A DNA stretch of 11,465 nucleotides, from positions 1 to 11,465 of the forward strand of contig CAJXME010000017.1 of the NCBI GenBank assembly GCA_913056245.1, in the 5' to 3' direction. This DNA comes from an uncultured Alphaproteobacteria bacterium. Its GTDB lineage: Bacteria; Pseudomonadota; Alphaproteobacteria; Puniceispirillales; UBA1172. Below are positions 1-5,953 of the stretch, one piece after another. Every line of letters begins with the position of its first letter. The first letter of the stretch is position 1. The notes beneath the pieces are model-generated. The model searched no databases. It was not told the DNA's origin and saw nothing but the letters and a program-made list of their open reading frames with translations. Both the position numbers and the translations under genes were made by a program.

Positions 1-1
1 A

Positions 2-190
2 GAGCCGGGGGTCTGCGGGTTCAGCATCGACGAAGCCCGCGCTTTACTGCACGCCGTCAGGGGGATGAATATTATCGGCGGTGATGTCGTCTGCTTGATG
101 CCCACCAAAGATTACCCTAATCAAATGACCGCGATGGTGGCGGCAGCGGTGATGTTTGAGATGCTGTCCATGATGGCGGAGAACACATAA
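2..190 (+). CDS. Ureohydrolase (arginase/agmatinase) family protein, C-terminal 62 residues
   Basis: Only the 3' end is present; the gene begins left of the window and stops at TAA 188-190. The visible peptide has the typical tail of arginase/agmatinase-fold enzymes: an EPG.. loop, a helix DEARALLHAVRGMNIIGGD, a DVV strand, then a segment ending in a TAM..AAAVMFEML helix. In the family, EPGG and DVVExxPxYD-TAxxAA occupy these places, and the enzymes hydrolyse guanidino compounds (agmatine, guanidinobutyrate, arginine) to urea plus an amine at a two-manganese centre. The metal ligands lie upstream and cannot be checked. The strand reads DVVCLMPTKD rather than the usual DVVEVxPxYD, so the substrate need not be agmatine. 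The next gene starts 2 bp after the stop, which suggests co-transcription. The family is fairly sure; the substrate is not. Confidence 0.7.
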   Translation, partial: EPGVCGFSIDEARALLHAVRGMNIIGGDVVCLMPTKDYPNQMTAMVAAAVMFEMLSMMAENT

Positions 191-192
191 TC

Positions 193-798
193 ATGCGCCT
201 TCGCCGATTGTTCTTCGCGCGTTTGATGATTGGCCTCATCGCGTTTGCCATGCCCGTGATGCCAGCCTTGGCGGAATCGTCTTCGGCGACGGCAAAACTC
301 ACCCAAGCCCTCAAAGAAGAGGGCATCAATATTATTTTTATCCGCCACGCTTTAGCGCCGGGTTATGGCGATCCAGAAGATTTTGACCTTTCGGATTGTT
401 CGACCCAGCGCAATTTGAATGACACCGGCATCCGTCAGGCTCAAGCCCTTGGTCGTGAATTAAAGAAAGCCATCGCTGAAGCGCAACGACCTTTGACGGC
501 TGTTCTTTCCAGCCAATGGTGCCGCTGCCAAGACACGGCGCGGGAAATGGCGCTTGGCCCCGTCGATACTTTTGCGGGGTTAAATTCATTTTTCCAAGAT
601 CACGCCGATCGCGACACCACGCTGGCCCTGCTCGAGGATAAGAAAGCATCTCTTGGCGCCGATGATCTGGTGGTGATGGTCACGCATCAGGTGGTGATCA
701 GCGCCGCCACTGGCCTATCACCCTCAAGCGGCGGGTTGGTTTTGCACAACACCCGCACGAGCGTCTCGACAGGTTTGACCTTGGTTGCTATAGACTAA
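193..798 (+). CDS. Exported histidine phosphatase family protein (phosphoglycerate-mutase fold)
   Basis: 201 residues. An N-terminal signal peptide (residues 1-27: basic MRLRR, hydrophobic core, PALA cleavage site) suggests a periplasmic or anchored protein. The histidine phosphatase active site is visible: FIRHA at 49-53 (the RHG motif with Ala replacing Gly; His52 would be the phospho-acceptor), the conserved QRNLNDTG.RQA block at 72-84, SSQWCRCQDTA at 106-116 and the second catalytic His in VTHQ at 163-166. Similar exported proteins with an SDCSTQRNL-type block are widespread in proteobacteria, and their substrates are mostly unknown. The ATG lies 2 bp after the upstream stop, and amt starts 22 bp downstream, so the three genes probably form one transcript. 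The family is clear, the substrate unknown. It is not the cytoplasmic glycolytic mutase, because it has a signal peptide and is short. Confidence 0.82.
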   Translation: MRLRRLFFARLMIGLIAFAMPVMPALAESSSATAKLTQALKEEGINIIFIRHALAPGYGDPEDFDLSDCSTQRNLNDTGIRQAQALGRELKKAIAEAQRPLTAVLSSQWCRCQDTAREMALGPVDTFAGLNSFFQDHADRDTTLALLEDKKASLGADDLVVMVTHQVVISAATGLSPSSGGLVLHNTRTSVSTGLTLVAID

Positions 799-820
799 GT
801 TCATTCTTTGGAGATGAACC

Positions 821-2110
821 ATGCTATCCCTTCTTTCCCTTCGATGGATTCTTCCACTTGCCCTCGCGTTATGCACCCCCAGCCTTGCCTTTGCGGCGGT
901 CGATAGCGGGGATACGGCGTGGATATTAACCTCAACCGCGCTGGTCTTGTTCATGACCTTGCCAGGGTTGGCGCTGTTTTACGCGGGATTGGTTCAACCG
1001 AAAAACGTCGTTTCGGTGTTGATGCATCATTTCACTTTAGCGTGTTTATTGTCACTCACTTGGGTGGTGCTTGGGTATTCCTTGGCGTTTTCTGGAACAG
1101 GCGCATGGATAGGCGATCTCAATAATGTGATGATGACGGGCATTGGCATCGACAGCCTGAGCGGCACCATCCCTGAAAGCGTTTTTGCCGCCTTTCAAAT
1201 GACCTTTGCCATCATCACGCCTGCCTTGATCATCGGCGCTTATGTGGAGCGAATGAATTTTGCCGCCGTGCTGATGTTTTCGGTGATTTGGCTTGTGGTG
1301 GTCTATGCCCCTGTGACGCATTGGGTCTGGGGCGGCGGGTTTATGGCCGCTTGGGGCATGATGGATTTTGCGGGCGGCATTGTGGTTCACACCACCGCCG
1401 GCACCGCCGCCCTCGTCATCGCATTGGTGGTGGGCAAGCGGGTGAATTTCCCTCACGCGGTTCAACCGCCCCATAGCCCGATCTTAACCATGATTGGCGC
1501 CTCCATGCTTTGGATTGGCTGGTTTGGATTTAATGGCGGGTCAGCCTTAGGCGCGGGTCAGAGCGCGGGCATGGCCTTAATCGTCACCCATATCGCCGCT
1601 TCTGTTGGCGCGTTATCATGGCTGTTCATCGAGTGGTTCCGGTTTGGCCGCCCGTCTTTGGTGGGGATTGTGACCGGCATGGTGGCAGGGCTTGCGACCG
1701 TCACCCCAGCTTCAGGATTTATTGGCATTCCCGGGGGCATTATCCTTGGGCTCGCGGGGGGCATTGTCTGTTATCTGGCGGTGGATGTGATCCGCGGCAA
1801 GATGAAAATTGACGACTCGCTCGATGTGTTTGCCGTGCATGGCGTTGGCGGCATCATCGGCAGCCTGCTGGTGGCGTTCTTGGCGACCGATACTTTTGCT
1901 GGTCTTGGCCTTGCCGAAGGCGTCAGCGCGGGCGAGCAATTTATGGTGCAATTGGGGGGTGTTGTCATCACCGCGCTTTGGACCGCTGTTTTCAGTTACA
2001 TCATCTTAAAACTGATTGCACTCTTGGTGCCTTTGCGGGTGGATCGCCAAACGGAAATTGAAGGCCTTGATCTCGCGCAACATGGCGAACGCGGCTATCA
2101 CGGCAATTAA
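821..2110 (+). CDS. amt: Ammonium transporter (Amt/MEP/Rh family)
   Basis: 429 residues, normal for the family, with an N-terminal signal-like segment (1-26, ending AFAA) followed by about 11 hydrophobic segments. Amt conduction residues can be placed by motif: the Asp and first pore His in MDFAGGIVVH (D182, H190), the second pore His in DVFAVHGVGG (H340), the THWVWGGG motif at 166-173 containing the periplasmic-gate Trp, and WFGFNGGSA at 234-242. The cytosolic tail EIEGLDLAQHGERGY (412-426) matches the C-terminal region that couples subunits in AmtB trimers and contacts the PII protein GlnK. The start is supported by TGGAG about 7 bp upstream. No glnK lies directly upstream or downstream, although the two are commonly paired. 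The gene sits 22 bp after the phosphatase gene and is followed by a strong terminator at 2142-2170. It moves ammonium/ammonia across the inner membrane. Confidence 0.96.
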   Translation: MLSLLSLRWILPLALALCTPSLAFAAVDSGDTAWILTSTALVLFMTLPGLALFYAGLVQPKNVVSVLMHHFTLACLLSLTWVVLGYSLAFSGTGAWIGDLNNVMMTGIGIDSLSGTIPESVFAAFQMTFAIITPALIIGAYVERMNFAAVLMFSVIWLVVVYAPVTHWVWGGGFMAAWGMMDFAGGIVVHTTAGTAALVIALVVGKRVNFPHAVQPPHSPILTMIGASMLWIGWFGFNGGSALGAGQSAGMALIVTHIAASVGALSWLFIEWFRFGRPSLVGIVTGMVAGLATVTPASGFIGIPGGIILGLAGGIVCYLAVDVIRGKMKIDDSLDVFAVHGVGGIIGSLLVAFLATDTFAGLGLAEGVSAGEQFMVQLGGVVITALWTAVFSYIILKLIALLVPLRVDRQTEIEGLDLAQHGERGYHGN

Positions 2111-2141
2111 GCCAAGATTGTTCAATGCAATCTCAAAAAAC

Positions 2142-2170
2142 AAAAAGGATGGGGCAGCCCATCCTTTTTT
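2142..2170 (+). terminator. Rho-independent terminator of amt, probably bidirectional
   Basis: A perfect 12-bp stem, AAAAAGGATGGG (2142-2153) and its complement (2158-2169), closes a GCAG tetraloop and runs straight into T residues to 2170. It begins 31 bp after the amt stop. On the minus strand the same hairpin is followed by a T-rich run (complement of the A-rich 2134-2146), so it could also stop transcripts from the minus-strand genes at 2294-3038. Confidence 0.92.
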
Positions 2171-2247
2171 ACAGCGCAAAAAAAATTTCGGCCTGATGTT
2201 GATTTTAGCAAAGGCAAGTCTACCTATAGAGCATAACCTCCCCTACC

Positions 2248-2295
2248 TTGGAGTGGCTTGATCTTCACCCGAAGCATCACCACTCCAATTTTTTT
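2248..2295 (+). terminator. Second plus-strand hairpin terminator, downstream of amt
   Basis: TTGGAGTGG (2248-2256) pairs perfectly with CCACTCCAA (2280-2288). The 23-nt interior can fold further: TGAT and CTTC pair with GAAG and ATCA around an ACCC loop, with small bulges. Seven T residues (2289-2295) follow. The T run lies only on the plus-strand side, so this terminates rightward transcription. It overlaps the stop codon of the convergent minus-strand gene (2294-2296). The amt terminator is already complete at 2170, so this may be a back-up, or it may end a separate short transcript arising within 2171-2247. A TATAGA hexamer at about 2225 could be a -10 box, but I see no good -35 box at the right distance. 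Confidence 0.75.
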
Positions 2296-2605
2296 AGTCA
2301 TTGGCCGATTTTCCATAATCACGGATAACTTCTGCCACGCGCAACCGATAGGTTTTGAAGATCGAAGCCTTGCCTTCTTTCTGCGCCATGCGATGGGTTA
2401 AATTTTCGCGCCAAGATTTGATCGCTGCTTCGCTTTCCCATGTTGAAATGCTCACCACACGGTGATCATCTTCGATATGACGAAAACGTTCAATCGACAC
2501 AAAGCCGGGTTGGTTCTGGATTTCTTCACGCATCATGCCGGCCAGTTCAAAATAACGGTCAGCCACACCCTCATTCAACGTGAATTCAAAGACGACGATC
2601 AGCAT
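2294..2605 (-). CDS. Antibiotic biosynthesis monooxygenase (ABM) domain protein
   Basis: 103 residues from the chosen start. Its pattern is that of the dimeric alpha+beta-barrel ABM fold: a first strand MLIVVFEFTLNEG, a helix with ELAGMMREEIQNQPGF, then SIERFRH, VSISTWESEAAIKSWREN and a final strand near TYRLRVAEVIRDY. These small proteins include quinone-forming monooxygenases, haem-degrading enzymes and many of unknown role; the motifs here do not decide among them. A longer reading with ten extra residues (from 2635) is possible, but the inner ATG at 2605 has a perfect AGGAGG seven bases upstream. It lies 58 bp downstream of the rhodanese gene on the same strand, so the two may be co-transcribed. 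The stop codon overlaps the T run of the plus-strand terminator at 2248-2295. Confidence 0.82.
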   Translation of the reverse strand: MLIVVFEFTLNEGVADRYFELAGMMREEIQNQPGFVSIERFRHIEDDHRVVSISTWESEAAIKSWRENLTHRMAQKEGKASIFKTYRLRVAEVIRDYGKSAND

Positions 2606-2612
2606 AATCTTC

Positions 2613-2618
2613 CCTCCT
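2613..2618 (-). promoter_or_regulatory. Shine-Dalgarno site fixing the start of the ABM gene
   Basis: The minus strand reads AGGAGG here, with a 7-base spacer to the ATG at 2605-2603. This is the reason for preferring that start over the in-frame ATG at 2635. Confidence 0.8.
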
Positions 2619-2663
2619 GTGGTTGAGATGCTCATCCCGCTTAGGGTGAATGAAGGCTAGCAC

Positions 2664-3038
2664 TTATTCCGTGTCGCCGCCAGCGTCGATCCATTCGCTG
2701 ATGCCGCCGATATTAGTGACCTTATCATAGCCCATATCTTTGAGGGTCTTTCCCGCCAGAGCCGCCATGCCGCCCGCCGCGCAAACCAGATAAATGTCTT
2801 TATCCTTGGTCAGGGCTTCGTTATGCAAAGGCGTTGAATCATCGGCGGCAAATTCGATCAGCCCGCGAGGGATGCGCAACGCGCCTTTGATCGTGCCGGT
2901 TTGGGCAATCGCGCCTGAATCGCGCACATCAATAAAAACGGCATTGGCTTGGCCGTGATGAGCGATGGCGTCACCGCCGGGGATACGCGGCACAATCGCG
3001 TTCGCGTCATCGAGATAGTGTTTTGCTGTTTTCATCAT
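2664..3038 (-). CDS. Single-domain rhodanese (sulfurtransferase-like) protein
   Basis: 124 residues with no signal peptide, so cytoplasmic. It covers one complete rhodanese domain: VFIDVRD at 34-40, the TGTIKGALRIPRG block at 48-59, and the strand plus active-site loop YLVCAAGGMA at 83-92. Cys86 is the expected persulfide-carrying residue. GGISEWIDAGGD at 111-122 ends the domain, resembling the family's GG..aW..aG. The fold carries sulfur as a cysteine persulfide; donor and acceptor cannot be told from sequence. The active loop is small and uncharged (AAGGMA). The start could be either of two adjacent ATGs; AAGGA on the minus strand lies 5 and 8 bases from them. Upstream is a 109-bp gap shared with the divergent DUF2256 gene. 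Confidence 0.88.
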   Translation of the reverse strand: MMKTAKHYLDDANAIVPRIPGGDAIAHHGQANAVFIDVRDSGAIAQTGTIKGALRIPRGLIEFAADDSTPLHNEALTKDKDIYLVCAAGGMAALAGKTLKDMGYDKVTNIGGISEWIDAGGDTE

Positions 3039-3147
3039 CTTGATCCTTTGGTCGCTTGGGTTACTTCATCAATATGGCATGGCGCTAAGAGAGATCAAAC
3101 ACAAAGATTGAGCGTCTTGAAGGCAAGAAGAAGGGCTTTATCCGACG

Positions 3148-3318
3148 ATGGCTAAAATGCGCAAGAAAGCTGATTTGCCGAGCAAGATATGCCGGTCTTG
3201 CGGCTTGCCTTTTGCTTTGCGAAAAAAATGGGCGCGGGATTGGGAGGCTGTTGCCTATTGCTCGGAGCGTTGCAAAAGCCAAGCCAAGCGACCGGCCCAA
3301 CAAAAAGCCAATTCCTAG
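3148..3318 (+). CDS. DUF2256 small zinc-ribbon-like protein
   Basis: 56 residues, read directly as ATG 3148 to TAG 3316-3318. The peptide has the DUF2256 pattern: a lysine-rich start, DLPSKICRSCGLPFALRKKW (residues 9-28), then ARDWEAVAYCSERC. Cys15, Cys18, Cys38 and Cys42 give CxxC-x19-CxxxC, consistent with binding one zinc, and KKWARDW is the family's hallmark core. About 23 of 56 residues are basic or polar, so nucleic-acid binding is plausible but unproven. From memory, DUF2256 genes are often found close to cryptochrome/photolyase genes; here the photolyase operon ends 23 bp away, on the opposite strand. The ribosome site is weak (AAGGGC about 11 bases upstream), and a second in-frame ATG lies at 3157. 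The family is recognised with good confidence; its role is unknown. Confidence 0.85.
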   Translation: MAKMRKKADLPSKICRSCGLPFALRKKWARDWEAVAYCSERCKSQAKRPAQQKANS

Positions 3319-3341
3319 CCAAGATTTATCCTAGGCAAGAT

Positions 3342-4325
3342 TTAACCCTTCAATATCGCCTCGGCCAAGGCCTTCCCGCTCTCAAACGCCGCTTCAACAC
3401 GGCCTTTGATGCACCAATCGCCAATCGCCGCCAAATCCCCTTCTGGGCTTCGCCAAAACGGCTGACCCAAAGGCGTGCGGGTGGCGCCATAACGCCAACG
3501 ATGAAAACTGCTGAGGCAAGCCACATCCGCGTCAATGCCCGTCAAGCGATGCAATTCACCGCGCAAAATGGCCTCGATGGCTTCAGGGTCGTCATCCACC
3601 CGAGGATCAGCCCAATCGTTATTGGCCTGCACCACCAGACTTGCGCCAGAATTCCGCCCGGGTTTGCTGGAATTGACCGCGATAAAACCAATGGGGCTGT
3701 CTTCGACCCGCGCCGCTTGCCAATCCGGTGGCAAGACCGAGTCATCCTCAAAACCGAGCATTAAGGTAAAACATCCCAGCATCTTCACCGGTGCTAAATC
3801 CGTCGCCGCCATGGGCAAAAGGTTGCTGGCTTGAGGCGCGGGGATGGCGGTGACAACCCCATCAAAACCGCCATGGATTTCCCCATGCTGATCGGTCAAT
3901 TGCCAGCCATGATCACCCCGATCCAAGCGCTTGATTTCAACCTGATGATGGATGGTCAACCCTTCCGCCATGGCCTTGACCAAAGCGGTCATGCTGGGGC
4001 AAGCCACATAGACCGGCGATGGCAGGGGGCGGTCTTCGCTGGAGCCGTCACCATGAAGGGTGATAAACCGCGCCGCCCAAGGCTGCACCACGCCCTGATC
4101 AAGATAAGGCTGGATCGCGGCCTGAAAGCCTGACCCTTTGATGGTGAAATATTGAGCGCCATGATCAAAAGCAAAGTCTTGATCATCCACGGAACGCCGG
4201 CGGGTTGACATACGCCCGGCGCTGCCATGTGATTTTTCAAACACCACCACCTCATGAAAAGGCGCCAAGCGCGAGGCGAGCGTCACCCCCGCCAACCCAC
4301 TGCCGATAATTGCCCAGCGCGCCAT
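3342..4325 (-). CDS. Renalase-like NAD(P)/FAD-dependent oxidoreductase
   Basis: 327 residues, the length of bacterial renalase-type proteins (COG3380-like). The N-terminus is an FAD-binding Rossmann motif: WAIIGSGLAG (GxGxxG at 8-13) with the acidic ribose-binding Glu30 at the end of strand 2, then GRMSTRR at 37-43 and FDHGAQYFT at 53-61, typical of the amine-oxidase superfamily. The C-terminus holds the second FAD motif, AAIGDWCIKGRVEAAFESG (299-317). Characterised bacterial renalases oxidise the non-productive 1,2- and 1,6-dihydro isomers of NAD(P)H back to NAD(P)+; that this protein does the same is inference. The start is backed by TAGGAG about 8 bases upstream. It follows the photolyase alpha/beta-domain gene by 15 bp and is the last gene of that operon. 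It could instead be another small flavin amine oxidase-fold dehydrogenase. Confidence 0.85.
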   Translation of the reverse strand: MARWAIIGSGLAGVTLASRLAPFHEVVVFEKSHGSAGRMSTRRRSVDDQDFAFDHGAQYFTIKGSGFQAAIQPYLDQGVVQPWAARFITLHGDGSSEDRPLPSPVYVACPSMTALVKAMAEGLTIHHQVEIKRLDRGDHGWQLTDQHGEIHGGFDGVVTAIPAPQASNLLPMAATDLAPVKMLGCFTLMLGFEDDSVLPPDWQAARVEDSPIGFIAVNSSKPGRNSGASLVVQANNDWADPRVDDDPEAIEAILRGELHRLTGIDADVACLSSFHRWRYGATRTPLGQPFWRSPEGDLAAIGDWCIKGRVEAAFESGKALAEAILKG

Positions 4326-4340
4326 GGTGCTAATCTCCTA

Positions 4341-4796
4341 TTATTCGGTCCATAAGATCGGCATGCCGCCATGGTGCTGCATGGCCGATGATTTTGCTTT
4401 ATTCCAATAGCGAAAAAACCGCCGCAAGTCAGGGGTTTTATCAAGATGGGCAAAAGGCTCATCCGCCACCACTTGAAGCCGATGGCTGGTGTTCAGCGCC
4501 GCCATCATTTGCGTTAAAGTGATATCGGATGTTGCCGCTGTGACAATCGTACCGTCAGTGCCAGCACATTGCCGCAAAACTTCCACCATTGATCCTTGAA
4601 CGATATCAACAGGCATATCAAGCAAGGCTTCATAGATAAAGACCAATTGCTTAAGCCCCATTTCCGCTTTGTTGAAATAGTCATTATCCCAGATGAAGAC
4701 GGCTTTATAATCGCGTGATGATTTGACCGTTTCGGCGTCAAACATCGGATGGTCGGCGCGCAAAGCGCCATCATGCACCCATAGGATCGTTGCCAT
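4341..4796 (-). CDS. Free-standing photolyase N-terminal-like alpha/beta domain protein
   Basis: 151 residues. It opens ILWVHDGALRADHPMF, resembling the first strand and loop of photolyase alpha/beta domains (WFRxDLRxxDNPAL). An alternating strand/helix order follows: KAVFIWDNDYF (31-41), QLVFIYEALLD (50-60), VDIVQGSMVEVL (63-74), TIVTAATSDI (83-92) and LQVVADEPF (107-115), with FFRYWNKAKSSAM near the end. That matches the antenna/Rossmann-like half of a photolyase and nothing more: no FAD-binding half is fused. That half is the gene immediately upstream. The ATG (4796-4794) shares its A with the preceding TAA, giving a TAATG overlap and probable translational coupling. The Arg residues of the usual WFRRDLR opening are mostly absent, so antenna-cofactor binding may differ. 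The identification rests on pattern and partner gene, so it is less secure than for the FAD half. Confidence 0.72.
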   Translation of the reverse strand: MATILWVHDGALRADHPMFDAETVKSSRDYKAVFIWDNDYFNKAEMGLKQLVFIYEALLDMPVDIVQGSMVEVLRQCAGTDGTIVTAATSDITLTQMMAALNTSHRLQVVADEPFAHLDKTPDLRRFFRYWNKAKSSAMQHHGGMPILWTE

Positions 4797-5590
4797 TATG
4801 CCATCTCCCTTTGCTGGGGGAAGAGCCGCGCCGTTAACACCTCGTAACTGGCATCAAGCGCTTGATTGTCTTGGGCTTGGGTGTTGATCGCATCGCCGCA
4901 ATATTTCTGCATATTCTCAAGGTTAAAAATATAAGGCTTTTGGCTATAGGTGCTGGCGATCCATTGCCATGAGAGGTTGTTTGACGCGGCGTCAGCGTCA
5001 ATCAAATGATTCAACATAAACCGCGCCCCCGCTTGCCATTTCACTCGCCGCCAATGCACCACATAAGACGCCAAATACATCCGCAAATGATTGTGCAAAT
5101 AGCCGGTGGTGGTCAGCATGGCGATGATATCGTCGATCGCCGCCACCCCCGTTTGACCCGCCGCGATGTCTTGGGGCAAAGCATCGGCATAATCGCGAGA
5201 AGAAAACCCTGTTTTATAAGGTTCGGCATCGCGCCAAATCCAATCAGGATGATCACGCCGCACCAATTGCCAAAATTCACGCCATGCCAATTCTTGGATC
5301 AGTTTTTCCGCGTCGCTTTTGCGCGCCACGCGATCAAGCGCCAGATTCCGCACCTGGTTCAGGCTCACCATGCCATGACGAATAAAAGGCGATAAGCCGG
5401 TCACCTTACCATTGATGAAATTACGGCTGCGGCCATAGGCGGCTGGGTCAAGCGCATCCAGCCTTTTGGCGAGGTTGGCTTGGGTCGCCTCAATCGGGCT
5501 GGCGGCGTCTCCTTTGGCTTGAGGCGATAAGGCTTTGACATGGTCAACCAGCGCCTGACGATCGGCAAAACTTTTGGGTAAAATATCCAA
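4796..5590 (-). CDS. Free-standing photolyase/cryptochrome FAD-binding domain protein
   Basis: 264 residues, about the size of the C-terminal FAD domain of a class I photolyase (whole enzymes are about 450-500). Motifs in order: YGRSRNFINGKVTGLSPFIRHG at 52-73 (phosphate-contacting TxxLSP region), LAWREFWQ at 101-108, GQTG...ID at 145-153, TGYLHNHLRM at 162-171, and LIDADAASNNLSWQW at 196-210. By alignment to E. coli PhrB, N167, R170, D198, D200, N204, W208 and W185 match N341, R344, D372, D374, N378, W382 and W359, so FAD binding and part of the tryptophan electron chain appear intact. The start must be TTG at 5590-5588: an in-frame TAG lies six codons upstream and the next Met is residue 74. 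The ribosome site is weak. The alpha/beta half is the overlapping next gene. Blue-light DNA repair or signalling is plausible, not shown. Confidence 0.88.
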   Translation of the reverse strand: MDILPKSFADRQALVDHVKALSPQAKGDAASPIEATQANLAKRLDALDPAAYGRSRNFINGKVTGLSPFIRHGMVSLNQVRNLALDRVARKSDAEKLIQELAWREFWQLVRRDHPDWIWRDAEPYKTGFSSRDYADALPQDIAAGQTGVAAIDDIIAMLTTTGYLHNHLRMYLASYVVHWRRVKWQAGARFMLNHLIDADAASNNLSWQWIASTYSQKPYIFNLENMQKYCGDAINTQAQDNQALDASYEVLTARLFPQQREMA

Positions 5591-5727
5591 ATTAAACTCG
5601 TTTTCCTAAAATCATGATGATGAGCAAAATAGGCTGATTCGGTCTTGCATCAGGCGCTGGCCTGATCTGTTTTTGATTTATGGTGAAAACCGCCAAGGTC
5701 TAGGGGGTTGTTTGGGCGTGGCGATTG

Positions 5728-5756
5728 AAAAAATTCTGCGGCAGGGTGTCGCAGAA
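5728..5756 (-). terminator. Minus-strand hairpin terminator with no gene in front
   Basis: On the minus strand TTCTGCG (5756-5750) pairs with CGCAGAA (5740-5734) around a 9-base loop, and TTTTTT (5733-5728) follows directly. This has the form of a Rho-independent terminator for leftward transcription. It lies 138 bp upstream of the photolyase FAD-domain start and points the same way. The only sequence that could feed it is the leader of the DUF1127 gene read in antisense, or an RNA starting within about 5760-5960. Confidence 0.6.
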
Positions 5757-5949
5757 AAATCACCGCGCGCAATTCCATGCTGATTTTGCTTCGGCAAACG
5801 CAATTTTATTACACAAATTTTGATTTTTAATACGCAAGATTACCGCGCCTTTTTTTTGCCTTAAACTGTTGTTTTTTAGGGGTTTAACCGGAGTTTTCTT
5901 GGGCGTATATGAGGCTTGCAACACGACGGGTCGCGCCGCCGAATTTTTT

Positions 5950-5953
5950 GGAG
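5950..5953 (+). promoter_or_regulatory. Shine-Dalgarno site fixing the DUF1127 start
   Basis: GGAG lies eight bases before the ATG at 5962. It favours that start over the in-frame ATG at 5869, which would add 31 residues not typical of the family. Confidence 0.75.

Noticed and set aside
2606..2635. Ten-residue N-terminal extension of the ABM protein
   Set aside because: A perfect AGGAGG seven bases before ATG 2605 marks the inner start, and the fold begins exactly there with MLIVVFEF.
3189..3764. 191-residue plus-strand reading frame antisense to the renalase-like gene
   Set aside because: The minus-strand frame has clear FAD-binding motifs at both ends; the plus-strand frame has no recognisable domain, is proline/arginine-rich as antisense frames are, and overlaps the DUF2256 gene in another frame.
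4341..5590. A sequencing-error frameshift in one ordinary photolyase gene
   Set aside because: The FAD half precedes the alpha/beta half, the reverse of the normal order, so no single frameshift could produce this arrangement.
5649..5674. ATCAGGC/GCCTGAT hairpin with following T residues as a plus-strand terminator
   Set aside because: No plus-strand gene precedes it, the stem is only 7 bp, and the T run is separated from the stem by CTG; kept only as a structural note in the intergenic entry.
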